Source: Bradyrhizobium diazoefficiens
Lineage (GTDB): Bacteria; Pseudomonadota; Alphaproteobacteria; Rhizobiales; Xanthobacteraceae
Direction of reading: 5' to 3'
NCBI RefSeq assembly: GCF_016599855.1
Contig: NZ_CP067041.1
Location: 620,001 to 684,000, forward strand
Length of the DNA: 64,000 nucleotides
Shown: piece by piece, positions 1 to 8,051 of the stretch
Layout: each line of letters begins with the position of its first letter
How positions within the stretch are numbered: the stretch's first letter is position 1
Notes under the pieces: model-generated
The model's input: the letters and a program-made list of their open reading frames with translations, nothing else
What the model was told of the DNA's origin: nothing
Databases searched by the model: none
Position numbers and translations under genes: made by a program

Positions 1-2
1 GT

Positions 3-386
3 GATTGCCGCGCCGCTTTCATCGAGTTCAACCACACCGAAGGCAGTGACGACATTCTGGGTGCGTATCCGCCGGCGGGGCCGGACTGGCAAAAGTATAT
101 CCGCAAGGATGTGACGCAGGCGCTGACGGGCGTGGAGATGCAAAGCCCGGACCCGCAGGGGCTGGCGGCGCATTGGGGCGGCATTATTGGCGTTGCCGCT
201 GGCGGCGCCGAATTGAGATTGCCCAATGCGGTGTTCCGGTTTGTGAAAGGCCCTAGCGAGATCATGAGCGCATTGGAGTTTCGGGTGGTTGATGCGGCGC
301 ACGTGCTGCATGTGGCGCGGTCAAAGGGGCTGGCGGTGGCGGGGAACGAATTCTTGCTGGGCGGAGTGACGTTCCGCGTCAGTTGA
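3..386 (+). CDS. VOC/glyoxalase-like domain protein, 3' part
   Basis: The reading frame is open from the window edge, so the N-terminus is missing; about 128 residues are visible. The segment IEFNHTEG followed by a short barrel-like second half (MQSPDPQGLAAHWGGIIG, then GGVTFRVS at the end) resembles the glyoxalase-like (VOC) fold used by small metal-dependent lyases, isomerases and dioxygenases. The substrate cannot be told. It lies just upstream of an acyl-CoA ligase gene on the same strand, about 95 bp apart, so the two may be co-transcribed. The family call is from pattern only; the metal ligands cannot be checked on a partial protein. Confidence 0.6.
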   Translation, partial: DCRAAFIEFNHTEGSDDILGAYPPAGPDWQKYIRKDVTQALTGVEMQSPDPQGLAAHWGGIIGVAAGGAELRLPNAVFRFVKGPSEIMSALEFRVVDAAHVLHVARSKGLAVAGNEFLLGGVTFRVS

Positions 387-481
387 TTCCCTCATGGTGA
401 TCCGTCACTCTGAGGTGCTCGGCGAGCCTTGCACGGCCACGGTCACCGCTGCGCGTACAAAGAATAAGACGGGATCACGCA

Positions 482-2593
482 ATGCCGCATCCGCTCGACA
501 GCTTCTTCGCACCGGCAAGCATCGCGCTGGTCGGCGCCTCGCGCGATCACGAGAAGATCCCAGGCCGTCTGCTCGCGATGCTGCGCAAGAACGAGTATCC
601 CGGCAAGATCTATCCAGTGAACCCGAACTACCCGGAGATCGACGGGCTCACCTGCTACAAATCGATCGCGGAGATCGGCGCGCCGATCGATCTCGCCGTG
701 ATCATCATTCCAGCCCGAGCCGTGCTGCCCGCGCTCGAGCAATGCGCGGCTGCCGGCGTCAGGAACGCCGTCATCATTTCCTCTGGTTTTGCCGAGGAGG
801 GCGGCGACAGTGCGGCGCTGCAGGACGCGATCGCCGCGTTGGCGAAGCGCACCGGCATGCGGATCTCTGGCCCGAATGCCGAAGGCTTTTTCAGTCAGGT
901 GCAGCGCGTCGCGGCGACGTTCAGTCCTGCTGTGGACGTTAAGCAAGGGGTGGTGCCGCTCGTCGCCACGACAAGGCGGATCGGCATCGTCGCGCAGAGC
1001 GGCGGCATCGGCTTTGCCTATTATCACCGCGCCAAAGCCCTCGGCGTTGGCGTGAGCTATGTTGTCAGCGCCGGCAATGAATCGGATCTCGGCGCAGGCG
1101 AGTTCCTGGACTACATGGTGCAGGACGCCGCGACCGATGTGATCCTGCTCTTCATCGAAGGCATCCGCGACGTCGACAAGTTCCTGGTCGCTGCGCAGCG
1201 GGCTGCCGAGCTGAAGAAACCCGTCATCGTGACGAAAGTCGGCCGCTCCGGCGCGGGCGAGCGCGCGGCGGCGTCTCACACCGCCAGCATGGCCGGCTGG
1301 TCGGCGGCATATGATGCGGTGTTTGCGAAATACGGCTTTGTCGTCTCCAACGATCTCGACGAGGCGCTGACGATCGCGGCGGTGCTCGTGAGCAATCCGC
1401 TGCCGAACGGCGATCGCGTCGCTGTCGTTACGACGTCCGGCGGTGCGGGCATCTGGGGTGCGGATGCGGTTGCGCTGCAGGGTCTGCAAGTGCCGGAATT
1501 GTCCGAGCCGATCCAGGCGGAGATCGGAAAGCTGATGCCGTCATACGGCACCGCGCGCAACCCGATCGATGTCACCGCACAGGGGGTGACCTCGGGCGGC
1601 TTACAGAAAAGTGTCGATCTGCTCACTGTCTCGGACGAGGTCGATGCGATCCTGATCGTGCTGTCACTGTCGAGTGACGTGCGCAAGCCTTTCAAGGAAG
1701 ATGAGTTGAAGCCGGTGCTATCAGCGCAGCACAAGCCGGTGGTGTTCTATTCCTATACGGTGCCTTCGGACTTCGCCCGACATGAGCTCGCGAAATCGGG
1801 TGTCGTCGTTCTGTCGGGACTCACTCATGTCGGCGTCGCGATGCGGCGGATCGTCGACTACGCAAAGTTCAGCCTGGCAACGCCCGCCGAGGCGCGGCTG
1901 CCGGCGCGCGATCTTTCCGTGCATCTGACCTCACCTGTTCTGTCCGAGGCCGACAGTAAGATACTCCTCCGTGCCGCCGGTATTGCGCTGCCGGATGAGG
2001 TGCTGGTGAAAGACAGGGATGAGCTGGATGCGGCCGTCACCCGCGTCGGCTTCCCCATAGTGATGAAGATCCAGTCGCCTGATATCCCGCACAAGAGCGA
2101 GGTCGGCGGCGTGCGCGTCAACATCACCACCAAGGGCGAGGTGTTTTTGGCGTTCGAGGCCTTGTTGAACAATGCGCGCAAGCATCGGCCGGAGGCAGCC
2201 ATTCAGGGTGTGCTGATCGGGCCGATGGCGAAACGCGGCGTCGAGATCATCGTCGGCACGATGACAGACAAGACGTTCGGCCCGATGGTGATGGTGGGCC
2301 TCGGCGGCATCACCACGGAGCTGTTTCGCGATGTCATCTATCGCCCCGCGCCGGTCAGTGCGAAAGAAGCTGGTGCGATGCTGGCGGGCTTGAAAGCGGC
2401 GCCGCTGCTGAACGGGTTTCGTGGCGCGGCAAAAGCCGATGTCGCGGCGCTGTCGCAGCTGATCGCGGACATCTCAGTGCTGGCGGCGCGTCATGCAGGC
2501 GAGATCGCGGAGATCGAGCTCAATCCCGTGCTGGTGCATCCGGAAGGGCAGGGCGTGACGATCGTGGACGCGCTAGTGGCGGGAAGGAAGTAG
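482..2593 (+). CDS. ADP-forming acetate/acyl-CoA ligase family protein
   Basis: This 703-residue protein has the fused layout of NDP-forming acyl-CoA synthetases: an N-terminal CoA-binding Rossmann domain (about 8-105), a succinyl-CoA-ligase-like middle part (about 150-440) and a C-terminal ATP-grasp domain (about 480-700). His266 in the SHTASMAG motif matches the phosphorylated histidine of this family. Such enzymes make or use acyl-CoA with ADP/ATP exchange in the cytosol; the acid substrate is not readable from sequence. The ATG has a modest GGGA ribosome site eight bases upstream. The convergent neighbours are a crotonase and two acyl-CoA dehydrogenases, which suggests a shared role in acyl-CoA turnover. 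The length is normal and no key residue seems lost. Confidence 0.9.
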   Translation: MPHPLDSFFAPASIALVGASRDHEKIPGRLLAMLRKNEYPGKIYPVNPNYPEIDGLTCYKSIAEIGAPIDLAVIIIPARAVLPALEQCAAAGVRNAVIISSGFAEEGGDSAALQDAIAALAKRTGMRISGPNAEGFFSQVQRVAATFSPAVDVKQGVVPLVATTRRIGIVAQSGGIGFAYYHRAKALGVGVSYVVSAGNESDLGAGEFLDYMVQDAATDVILLFIEGIRDVDKFLVAAQRAAELKKPVIVTKVGRSGAGERAAASHTASMAGWSAAYDAVFAKYGFVVSNDLDEALTIAAVLVSNPLPNGDRVAVVTTSGGAGIWGADAVALQGLQVPELSEPIQAEIGKLMPSYGTARNPIDVTAQGVTSGGLQKSVDLLTVSDEVDAILIVLSLSSDVRKPFKEDELKPVLSAQHKPVVFYSYTVPSDFARHELAKSGVVVLSGLTHVGVAMRRIVDYAKFSLATPAEARLPARDLSVHLTSPVLSEADSKILLRAAGIALPDEVLVKDRDELDAAVTRVGFPIVMKIQSPDIPHKSEVGGVRVNITTKGEVFLAFEALLNNARKHRPEAAIQGVLIGPMAKRGVEIIVGTMTDKTFGPMVMVGLGGITTELFRDVIYRPAPVSAKEAGAMLAGLKAAPLLNGFRGAAKADVAALSQLIADISVLAARHAGEIAEIELNPVLVHPEGQGVTIVDALVAGRK

Positions 2594-2611
2594 CGCGCCG
2601 CAAACACCGCT

Positions 2612-2751
2612 GTCGTCCTGGACAAGCGAGCAGAGCGAGCGCTGATCCAGGACCCATTATCCCAGGGAGCAGTTTGGCGAAGACTCGCGGTTACTGGTCA
2701 TGACCATAACCTCTCCCTGGGGTAATGGGTCCGGGCTTTCGCTAGGACGAC
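2612..2751. repeat. Palindromic intergenic element, family A copy 1
   Basis: Outer arms GTCGTCCTGG and CTAGGACGAC enclose inner arms CAGGACCCAT and ATGGGTCCGGG. Similar copies are at 25855-25978, 28384-28507, 36963-37087 and 39354-39513. It sits between two convergent genes (CoA ligase and crotonase), where its RNA hairpin could end or protect both transcripts. Confidence 0.8.
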
Positions 2752-2787
2752 CACCGAGGGTTTGACCACGCGACAGTAATACGGCAA

Positions 2788-3606
2788 TCACCTTCCCTTA
2801 AAATTCGCCACGCGCCGTTCTTCCGTGGCCTTCACGCCTTCCTTGAAGTCTTCCGTCGCGCGCAGGCGGGTCTGTTCGGCGAGCTCGTGATTGGTCGCGG
2901 CCATGACGCGGTCGGCGAGGCCGGCGCGCATCGTCGCGCGGGTGGAGAGCAGGCCGAGCGGGGAGCATTCGGCGATTTCGCCGGCGAGCTTCATCGCGGC
3001 TGCGTTGACCTGGTCCTGCGCCACCAGCTCGTTGGCGAGACCCCACTTATATGCCTCTTCGCCGGTGACGCGGCGGCTGGTGTAGAACATCAGCTCGGCA
3101 TTGTTCTTGCCGATCAGTTCGGGCAGGGTCGTGGTCAGGCCGAAGCCGGGATGGAAGCCGAGTTTTGTAAAATTCGCGGAGAACCGCGCTTCGGGACAAG
3201 TGACGCGGAAGTCCGCCGATACCGCGAGGCCCAGGCCGCCGCCGATGGCAGCTCCCTGGACGGCCGCAACGATCGGCTTCTTGGCGCGGAAGATACGCAC
3301 GGCCTGGATGTAGAGATGGTTGATCGGCCCGAGATTGTCGGCTGGGTCGCCCTTTGCCTTTTTCTCGGCCTCCTGGGCTTCCTGCGCCTGCCGCGCGGGA
3401 TCGCCAAAATTGGCGCCGGCACAGAACGCCTTGCCTTGCGCCGAGAGAACCGAGGCGCGGATCTCGATGTCGCGATCGAACTCGTCGAGCGCGTCTGCGA
3501 TCTGATTGATCAGCGAGATGTCGAAGAAGTTGAGGGGGGGCCTGCGGATCTCGATGCTGCCGACGTGCCCGACCTTCTCGACGCCGATATCTTTGTAGGT
3601 GCTCAT
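2788..3606 (-). CDS. Enoyl-CoA hydratase/isomerase (crotonase) family protein, atypical
   Basis: This 272-residue protein has the crotonase fold: oxyanion-hole segments GKAFCAGANF (about 59-68) and QGAAIGGGLGLAVSAD (about 116-131). In classical enoyl-CoA hydratase two glutamates act at GGGCEL and QPEILIG. Here the aligned positions read GGGLGL and ANFTKLG, so neither glutamate is present. The enzyme is therefore unlikely to be a standard hydratase; an isomerase, hydrolase or decarboxylase-type crotonase is more plausible. It is the last gene of a minus-strand unit with two acyl-CoA dehydrogenases (15-bp gap). An Ala/Gln/Glu-rich insert at about 70-90 (QAQEAQEAEKKAKG) is unusual for the family. 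Confidence 0.88.
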   Translation of the reverse strand: MSTYKDIGVEKVGHVGSIEIRRPPLNFFDISLINQIADALDEFDRDIEIRASVLSAQGKAFCAGANFGDPARQAQEAQEAEKKAKGDPADNLGPINHLYIQAVRIFRAKKPIVAAVQGAAIGGGLGLAVSADFRVTCPEARFSANFTKLGFHPGFGLTTTLPELIGKNNAELMFYTSRRVTGEEAYKWGLANELVAQDQVNAAAMKLAGEIAECSPLGLLSTRATMRAGLADRVMAATNHELAEQTRLRATEDFKEGVKATEERRVANFKGR

Positions 3607-3621
3607 GATGTCCTCGAATTG

Positions 3622-4782
3622 TTAGCGCAGGCCCAAGCCGCGGGCGATGATGCCGCGCAGCACCTCGGTGGTGCCGCCCTGGATGGTGAGTTTCGGTGCG
3701 GTCTTGATGGCGAAATCGAGCTGTCGCTCCAGGGTCTCGCGGTTGGTCGCGGTCTCCTCGACGAAGGCGGCGAGATCGCGCACGCGGTGCGGAAGCTGCT
3801 GCTCCCAGACGGTGCCGATATCCTTGACGATGGAGGCCTCGACCACCGGCTCCTTGCCGGCTTGCAGCATGCCCGCGACCGAGACCGACATGCGCCGCAT
3901 GGTGTGAAGCTGCGCGACGAGACGGCCGATGCCTTCGGCGCTGCGCGTGTCCGGATTGGGGCCGACGGCGCGGACCAGCTCGGTCAGCACGTAGTAGGTC
4001 TCGAGGAAACGTTCGGGACCTGAGCGTTCATAGGCGAGCTCTGACGTCGCCTGCTTCCAGGCGCCGTCGACTTCGCCGAGCACGTGATCGTCGGGCACAA
4101 AGAAATCGGTGAAGACCACCTCGTTGAACTCGTACTGACCGGTGATCTGACCGATCGGGTTCACCTGGATGCCCGGCTGCTTCATCTTGACCAGAAACTG
4201 GGTCAGGCCATGACGGCGGTTTTCCTTGGTCGGCGGCGAGGTGCGGAAGATCGCGATCATGTAGTCGGCGATATGCGCCGACGAGGTCCAGATCTTGGTG
4301 CCGTTGATGAGATAGCCCCCATCGGTCTTGGTCGCGCGTGTCTTCGCCGCGAATAGGTCCGAGCCGGAGTTCGGCTCGCTCATGCCGATCGCAAAACAGA
4401 CCTCGCCGCGGCAGATGCGCGGCAGGATGTCCATCTTGATATGCTCGGGCGCATATTTCAGCAGCACCGGCCCGCTCTGGCGGTCGGCGACGAAGAAGCG
4501 CCGCGTCGGCGCATTGGCGACACGCATCTCCTCGGTCACCACGTAGCGTTCGAGGAAGGAGCGCTCCTGGCCGCCATACTTTTTCGGCCAGGTCATGCCG
4601 ATCCAGCCGCGCTCGCCGACGCGGCGGCTAAATTCCGGCACGTCGGTGTCCTCGCGGTTAGGCTTGAACGGATTGAACGTGCCGCGGGCCATCTCTTCTG
4701 CGAGGAAGGCACGCACTTCCTTGCGCAATTGCTCGCACTTCTCGGGCAGGCGGATCGGGTCGAAACGGAGGGCAGCGGTCAT
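3622..4782 (-). CDS. Acyl-CoA dehydrogenase family protein (large subunit-like)
   Basis: This 386-residue flavoprotein shows the usual helical N-domain, a central beta-domain with AIGMSEPNSGSD (about 131-142) and INGTKIWTS (159-167), and a C-terminal helical domain ending TEVLRGIIARGLGLR. The MCAD-type catalytic glutamate of the YEGT loop is replaced (QGGT). Glu252 in LAYERSG matches the alternative base position seen in isovaleryl-CoA dehydrogenase and FadE-type enzymes. It lies 15 bp downstream of a shorter paralogue, the arrangement known for two-subunit (alpha2beta2) acyl-CoA dehydrogenases. The likely reaction is alpha,beta-dehydrogenation of an acyl-CoA with electrons passing to ETF; the substrate is unknown. 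Confidence 0.9.
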   Translation of the reverse strand: MTAALRFDPIRLPEKCEQLRKEVRAFLAEEMARGTFNPFKPNREDTDVPEFSRRVGERGWIGMTWPKKYGGQERSFLERYVVTEEMRVANAPTRRFFVADRQSGPVLLKYAPEHIKMDILPRICRGEVCFAIGMSEPNSGSDLFAAKTRATKTDGGYLINGTKIWTSSAHIADYMIAIFRTSPPTKENRRHGLTQFLVKMKQPGIQVNPIGQITGQYEFNEVVFTDFFVPDDHVLGEVDGAWKQATSELAYERSGPERFLETYYVLTELVRAVGPNPDTRSAEGIGRLVAQLHTMRRMSVSVAGMLQAGKEPVVEASIVKDIGTVWEQQLPHRVRDLAAFVEETATNRETLERQLDFAIKTAPKLTIQGGTTEVLRGIIARGLGLR

Positions 4783-4797
4783 ATGTTTCGTTCCTTC

Positions 4798-5859
4798 TCA
4801 GCGCGAGGCGACCAGCGGCCACAATTCATCGGCGCCGCGCCTGGCGACCAGCTTGCCGAGCTCGACGGCCCAAAAGCTTTCCGAACCGAAATCGTCGCGC
4901 CAGGCCAGCGCCCGCAGCGAATAGCGATGCAGGACATGCTCCAGGGTGAAGCCGATCGCGCCATGGACCTGATGCGCGATGCCGCCGCCTTTTTCCGCCG
5001 CTTCCGCGCAGCGGATCTTTGCCGAGGCGGCTTCGAGATAGACCTCGTCGTCGAACGATCTTGCATTCGCGATGGCATCGGCGGCAGAAGTCGCGGCCGC
5101 GAGCGCGGCCGCGGATTCGCCGGCAAGGCGGGCGAGATTGTGCTGCACCGCCTGGAACTTCGAGATCTTCTTCTCGAAGGCGACACGCTCGTTGGAATAG
5201 CGCACGGAGATGTCGAGCATGGATTCCAGTGCGCCGGCGATCTGAAGGCTGCGGGCGGCGCCACCCATCAGCATCATGGTGGTCTGGTCAAAACCCCGCG
5301 GTGCCGGCTTGATGGTGATCGGCTGCACCTTGTCGAGCGTAACGGTATCGCTGTGGTCGTAGCCGACATTGAGGCCGGACTCGATCTGCGCCTTCGCGGC
5401 ATCGATCAGCGCGATCGAAGCGCCGTCCTTGCCATGCGCCAGCACCGCAAAATGCTTCGCTGCCTTGGCAAAGGGGACGCCGCGGGCGCGGCCGGAGAGT
5501 GCGCCAGCGTCCAGCGTGATGCGATCCTTCGGGGACGCGGGCACCACCGTCATCTCGCCCTCGGGCGAAGCGATCTTGACCTGCGCCAGCAGCCAGCCCG
5601 CGAGCATCGTCTCCGCCAGGGGAACCGCGACCGCGAAACGACCGGCAGCGTTCAGCAAGGCAAAACCGTCGGCGAGACCCGCGCCGGAGCCGCCGAGATC
5701 GTCCGGCACCCAGGACAAGGGCAGGCCGGCCTCGCTCAGCGCCTGCCACAGCGGCGCCCGCCACGCACCATTCTTGTCGTTGTTGATGGTTTGCGGATCG
5801 GCGAGATCGGCGAAGATTTTTTCCGCGGTCTCGACGACGATATTGTCACTCTCCGCCAC
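4798..5859 (-). CDS. Acyl-CoA dehydrogenase family protein (small subunit-like)
   Basis: The frame is open further upstream, but a GTG at 5859 has a good GGGGA ribosome site and starts the conserved part (AESDNIVVETAEKIFADL), giving 353 residues. It is a shortened acyl-CoA dehydrogenase with a weak FAD loop and a C-terminal HQVHGAIGFTLEHVLHRY motif typical of the smaller partner in two-subunit FadE enzymes. It is first in a minus-strand unit with the larger subunit and a crotonase, spaced 15 bp apart each. I infer that the two dehydrogenase proteins form one heteromeric enzyme. It diverges from an SDR gene across 234 bp that should hold both promoters; I see no clear -35/-10 there. Confidence 0.88.
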   Translation of the reverse strand: MAESDNIVVETAEKIFADLADPQTINNDKNGAWRAPLWQALSEAGLPLSWVPDDLGGSGAGLADGFALLNAAGRFAVAVPLAETMLAGWLLAQVKIASPEGEMTVVPASPKDRITLDAGALSGRARGVPFAKAAKHFAVLAHGKDGASIALIDAAKAQIESGLNVGYDHSDTVTLDKVQPITIKPAPRGFDQTTMMLMGGAARSLQIAGALESMLDISVRYSNERVAFEKKISKFQAVQHNLARLAGESAAALAAATSAADAIANARSFDDEVYLEAASAKIRCAEAAEKGGGIAHQVHGAIGFTLEHVLHRYSLRALAWRDDFGSESFWAVELGKLVARRGADELWPLVASR

Positions 5860-6093
5860 AGCGTTCCCCGTGTTTTGCCATTGGCGCGCCTTGCCCGTCA
5901 GGCTGCACGCGGTTTCTTCTTGCGCCCGATGATCCAAAAAAGCCATGGCCGTGACAAGCGTTGATCGCAGGTCAACCTGCGGCGCCGGCATGGGCGGTCA
6001 GCTAATTCCGCTTAGCGGAGTTTGCTCGATTTGCAGGGCGCTTCAAACTCGCTAAACAGGGCGCCGGTGTTCAAGACAGGGAAGGAAAAGCGG

Positions 6094-6879
6094 ATGGGAA
6101 AAGACGGCTTGTGCGCAATCGTGACGGGATCCGCCTCCGGCCTCGGCGCCGCGACTGCGGAAATTCTCGCGCGGAGCGGGGCGCGGCTGGTCATCAACTA
6201 TTCCTCCAGCCAGAGGGAAGCCGAGGCGACGGCAGAGCTTTGCCGCAGGGCCGGTGCGGCTGAAGTGCTCGTCGCGCAGGGCGATGTCTCAAAGGACGAC
6301 GATTGCCGCAGAATCGTTGCGGCGGCGAGTGGCTGGGGCCGGCTCGACATCCTCGTTAATAACGCCGGCACCACCAAGCATGTGGCCCATGCCGATCTCG
6401 ACGGATTGTCGGCGGAAGACTTCCAGCGTCTCTACGGCGTCAACACCATCGGCCCGTTCCAGATGGTGCGTGCGGCGCGCAGCCTGCTCGAGGCCGGGTC
6501 GAAGGCGTCGGGGCGGCCGTCGGCGGTGGTCAACGTGTCCTCGGTCGCCGGCCTCAGCGGCGTCGGCTCGTCGATCGCCTATGCCGCGAGCAAGGGCGCG
6601 CTCAATACAATGACGTTGTCGCTGTCGCGCGCGCTGGCGCCGCTGATCCGCATCAACACGGTATGCCCTGGCTATATCGACACGCCCTGGTTCACCAAGG
6701 GCCGCGGCGAGGCCGGCGCCAAGCAGGTGCGCGACAGCGTGGTGGCGAAGGTGCCACTCAAGGTCGCATCGACTGCGGAAGATATCGCGCAGCTCGTCTG
6801 CTTCCTGGCGATGCCGGCGTCGAGCAACATGACCGGCGAGGTCGTGCGCATGGATGCCGGGATGCATTTGATTGCGTGA
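6094..6879 (+). CDS. SDR family oxidoreductase
   Basis: This 261-residue classical short-chain dehydrogenase has the nucleotide loop TGSASGLG (about 11-18), NNAG, catalytic Ser in NVSSVAG, and YAASK (Tyr/Lys pair). The C-terminal TGEVVRMDAGMHL is typical. The ATG at 6094 has a purine-rich site (GGGAAGGAAAAG) and begins the fold, so I prefer it to an in-frame ATG 72 bases upstream. It diverges from the acyl-CoA dehydrogenase unit and may act as the 3-hydroxyacyl-CoA dehydrogenase of that module, but this is by context only; it could also be a 3-oxoacyl-ACP-type reductase. Confidence 0.9.
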   Translation: MGKDGLCAIVTGSASGLGAATAEILARSGARLVINYSSSQREAEATAELCRRAGAAEVLVAQGDVSKDDDCRRIVAAASGWGRLDILVNNAGTTKHVAHADLDGLSAEDFQRLYGVNTIGPFQMVRAARSLLEAGSKASGRPSAVVNVSSVAGLSGVGSSIAYAASKGALNTMTLSLSRALAPLIRINTVCPGYIDTPWFTKGRGEAGAKQVRDSVVAKVPLKVASTAEDIAQLVCFLAMPASSNMTGEVVRMDAGMHLIA

Positions 6880-6883
6880 ATTT

Positions 6884-6966
6884 GTCATTGCGAGCGAAGC
6901 GAATCCAGACTGCCTCCAAGGCAACATTCTGGATTGCTTCGTCGCAAGAGCTCCTCGCAATGACGA
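6884..6966. repeat. Palindromic intergenic element, GTCATTGCGAG type
   Basis: An imperfect inverted repeat opens with GTCATTGCGAG and closes with CTCGCAATGAC. Inner arms GAATCCAGA and TCTGGATTGC also pair. It lies between convergent genes (SDR and a GlsB-type protein), so its RNA can form a strong hairpin at both 3' ends. Confidence 0.75.
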
Positions 6967-7004
6967 TGCGGAAGCAGCCTGCCTCTATTCGGCAGTTTAC
7001 GCCG

Positions 7005-7277
7005 TCACCCCCTGATCACGCCGCTCGCGACCAGCCGGTGCCAGATGAACAGCACCACCACAGCGCCGATTGTGGCCATGATGAAGCCGGCGCCCTGATC
7101 CGGACCGTAATGGCCGATGGCCTGGCCGACGAAGGTGGCGAGAAAGGCGCCCGCGATGCCGAGGATGGTGGTGAGGACGAAGCCCGAGGGGTTGTTCGGT
7201 CCCGGCGCGAGCCAGCGCGCGATGAGGCCAGCGACGAAGCCGACCACGATGATCCACAACAGGCCGCCCATGCTCAT
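7005..7277 (-). CDS. GlsB/YeaQ/YmgE family stress-response membrane protein
   Basis: This 90-residue protein has three predicted membrane segments (about 5-25, 33-53 and 63-83) separated by glycine-rich turns. This is the YeaQ/YmgE/transglycosylase-associated family. Members are small inner-membrane proteins induced by stress; their molecular role is not settled. It begins MSMGGLLWII; a start at the second Met is also possible. It follows a YidB-like gene by 28 bp on the same strand. Confidence 0.85.
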   Translation of the reverse strand: MSMGGLLWIIVVGFVAGLIARWLAPGPNNPSGFVLTTILGIAGAFLATFVGQAIGHYGPDQGAGFIMATIGAVVVLFIWHRLVASGVIRG

Positions 7278-7305
7278 GTCAGTGCTCCCCTCGCTTTGAC
7301 CAAAA

Positions 7306-7881
7306 TCAGATTCGGCTCGAGATTTCGTTCTCGTTCGGCAGCCGTCCGTCGGGCGTTAGATGATCCACCACCTGCGGCAAATATTGGCTGAGCCCGGACA
7401 GCAACTCATCGCGCGACAAACCGCTCTGGGCCGACAGGCTCTCGATCTGGTCGGCGCCGAGCGCATTGGCGAGATCGCCGGGGGCGATCGGCTTGTTCTC
7501 GCCCTTGCCGACCCAAGAATTCGCGGTCTCGCCATGGCCGCTCTGCTGCAGCTGGTTGAGGAGATCGCTGAGCCCGCCGCTCAGCACGCTGCCGGCCGCG
7601 CCGCCCGCAAGCAAGCCGCCGAGGCCGCCCTTGAGCAGGCCACCGAGGCCGCCAAGACCGCCGCCGTCTGCGGTGTTCACCGGCGGAGGAGCTGGCGCGG
7701 GTGAGGGTTGCGGAGCTGTGCCGGACTGCGTTGCGGTCATGTGCTTGTAGGCCTTCCAGGCGAGCAGGCCGAGGATGGCCATGGTCATCGGCGACATGCC
7801 GCCGGAGGAGGCTTGCGAGCTCGGCGTGCTCGACCCGCGCGGGCCGTTCTGCATGCCGTTGAGGACGTCGAGTAGACCCAT
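7306..7881 (-). CDS. YidB family (DUF937) protein
   Basis: The ATG at 7881 has a GGAG site and starts MGLLDVLNGMQ, the usual YidB N-terminus. The 191-residue protein has an N-terminal helix, a Pro/Ala-rich linker, a Gly/Leu-rich low-complexity stretch (GGLGGLLKGGLGGLLAGG, about 77-95) and a C-terminal DUF937 part with SWVGKGENKPI, LANALGADQIESL and QYLPQVVDHLTPDGRLP. The function of YidB proteins is unknown. The second half carries the conserved family signature, so the family call is firm. It probably shares a transcript with the downstream GlsB-like gene. Confidence 0.85.
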   Translation of the reverse strand: MGLLDVLNGMQNGPRGSSTPSSQASSGGMSPMTMAILGLLAWKAYKHMTATQSGTAPQPSPAPAPPPVNTADGGGLGGLGGLLKGGLGGLLAGGAAGSVLSGGLSDLLNQLQQSGHGETANSWVGKGENKPIAPGDLANALGADQIESLSAQSGLSRDELLSGLSQYLPQVVDHLTPDGRLPNENEISSRI

Positions 7882-8051
7882 GGTGCTCTCCTTTGGCGTT
7901 CTCGTCGGCGAGCTCTCGCCGGTGACAAGCCCCCCGGGCAAAAACATATGGGGCTCTCATGACGGTTACAAGGCAGATGCGCTCAGGCCGCGATGGGCAG
8001 CCGGGCTCGCCTCTGCTATCGAAGGCGGACCATTCAGGGAGCAGCCAGGTG

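Noticed and set aside
443..1489. Open frame of 348 codons opposite the CoA ligase
   Set aside because: Arg/His/Asp-rich shadow of a confident ADP-forming ligase.
4441..5964. Open frame of 507 codons opposite the two acyl-CoA dehydrogenase genes
   Set aside because: Antisense shadow; no start site support or family motif.
7569..7690. Gly/Leu repeat in the YidB-like gene as a satellite or CRISPR-like array
   Set aside because: It is an in-frame low-complexity linker of a known family, without spacers.
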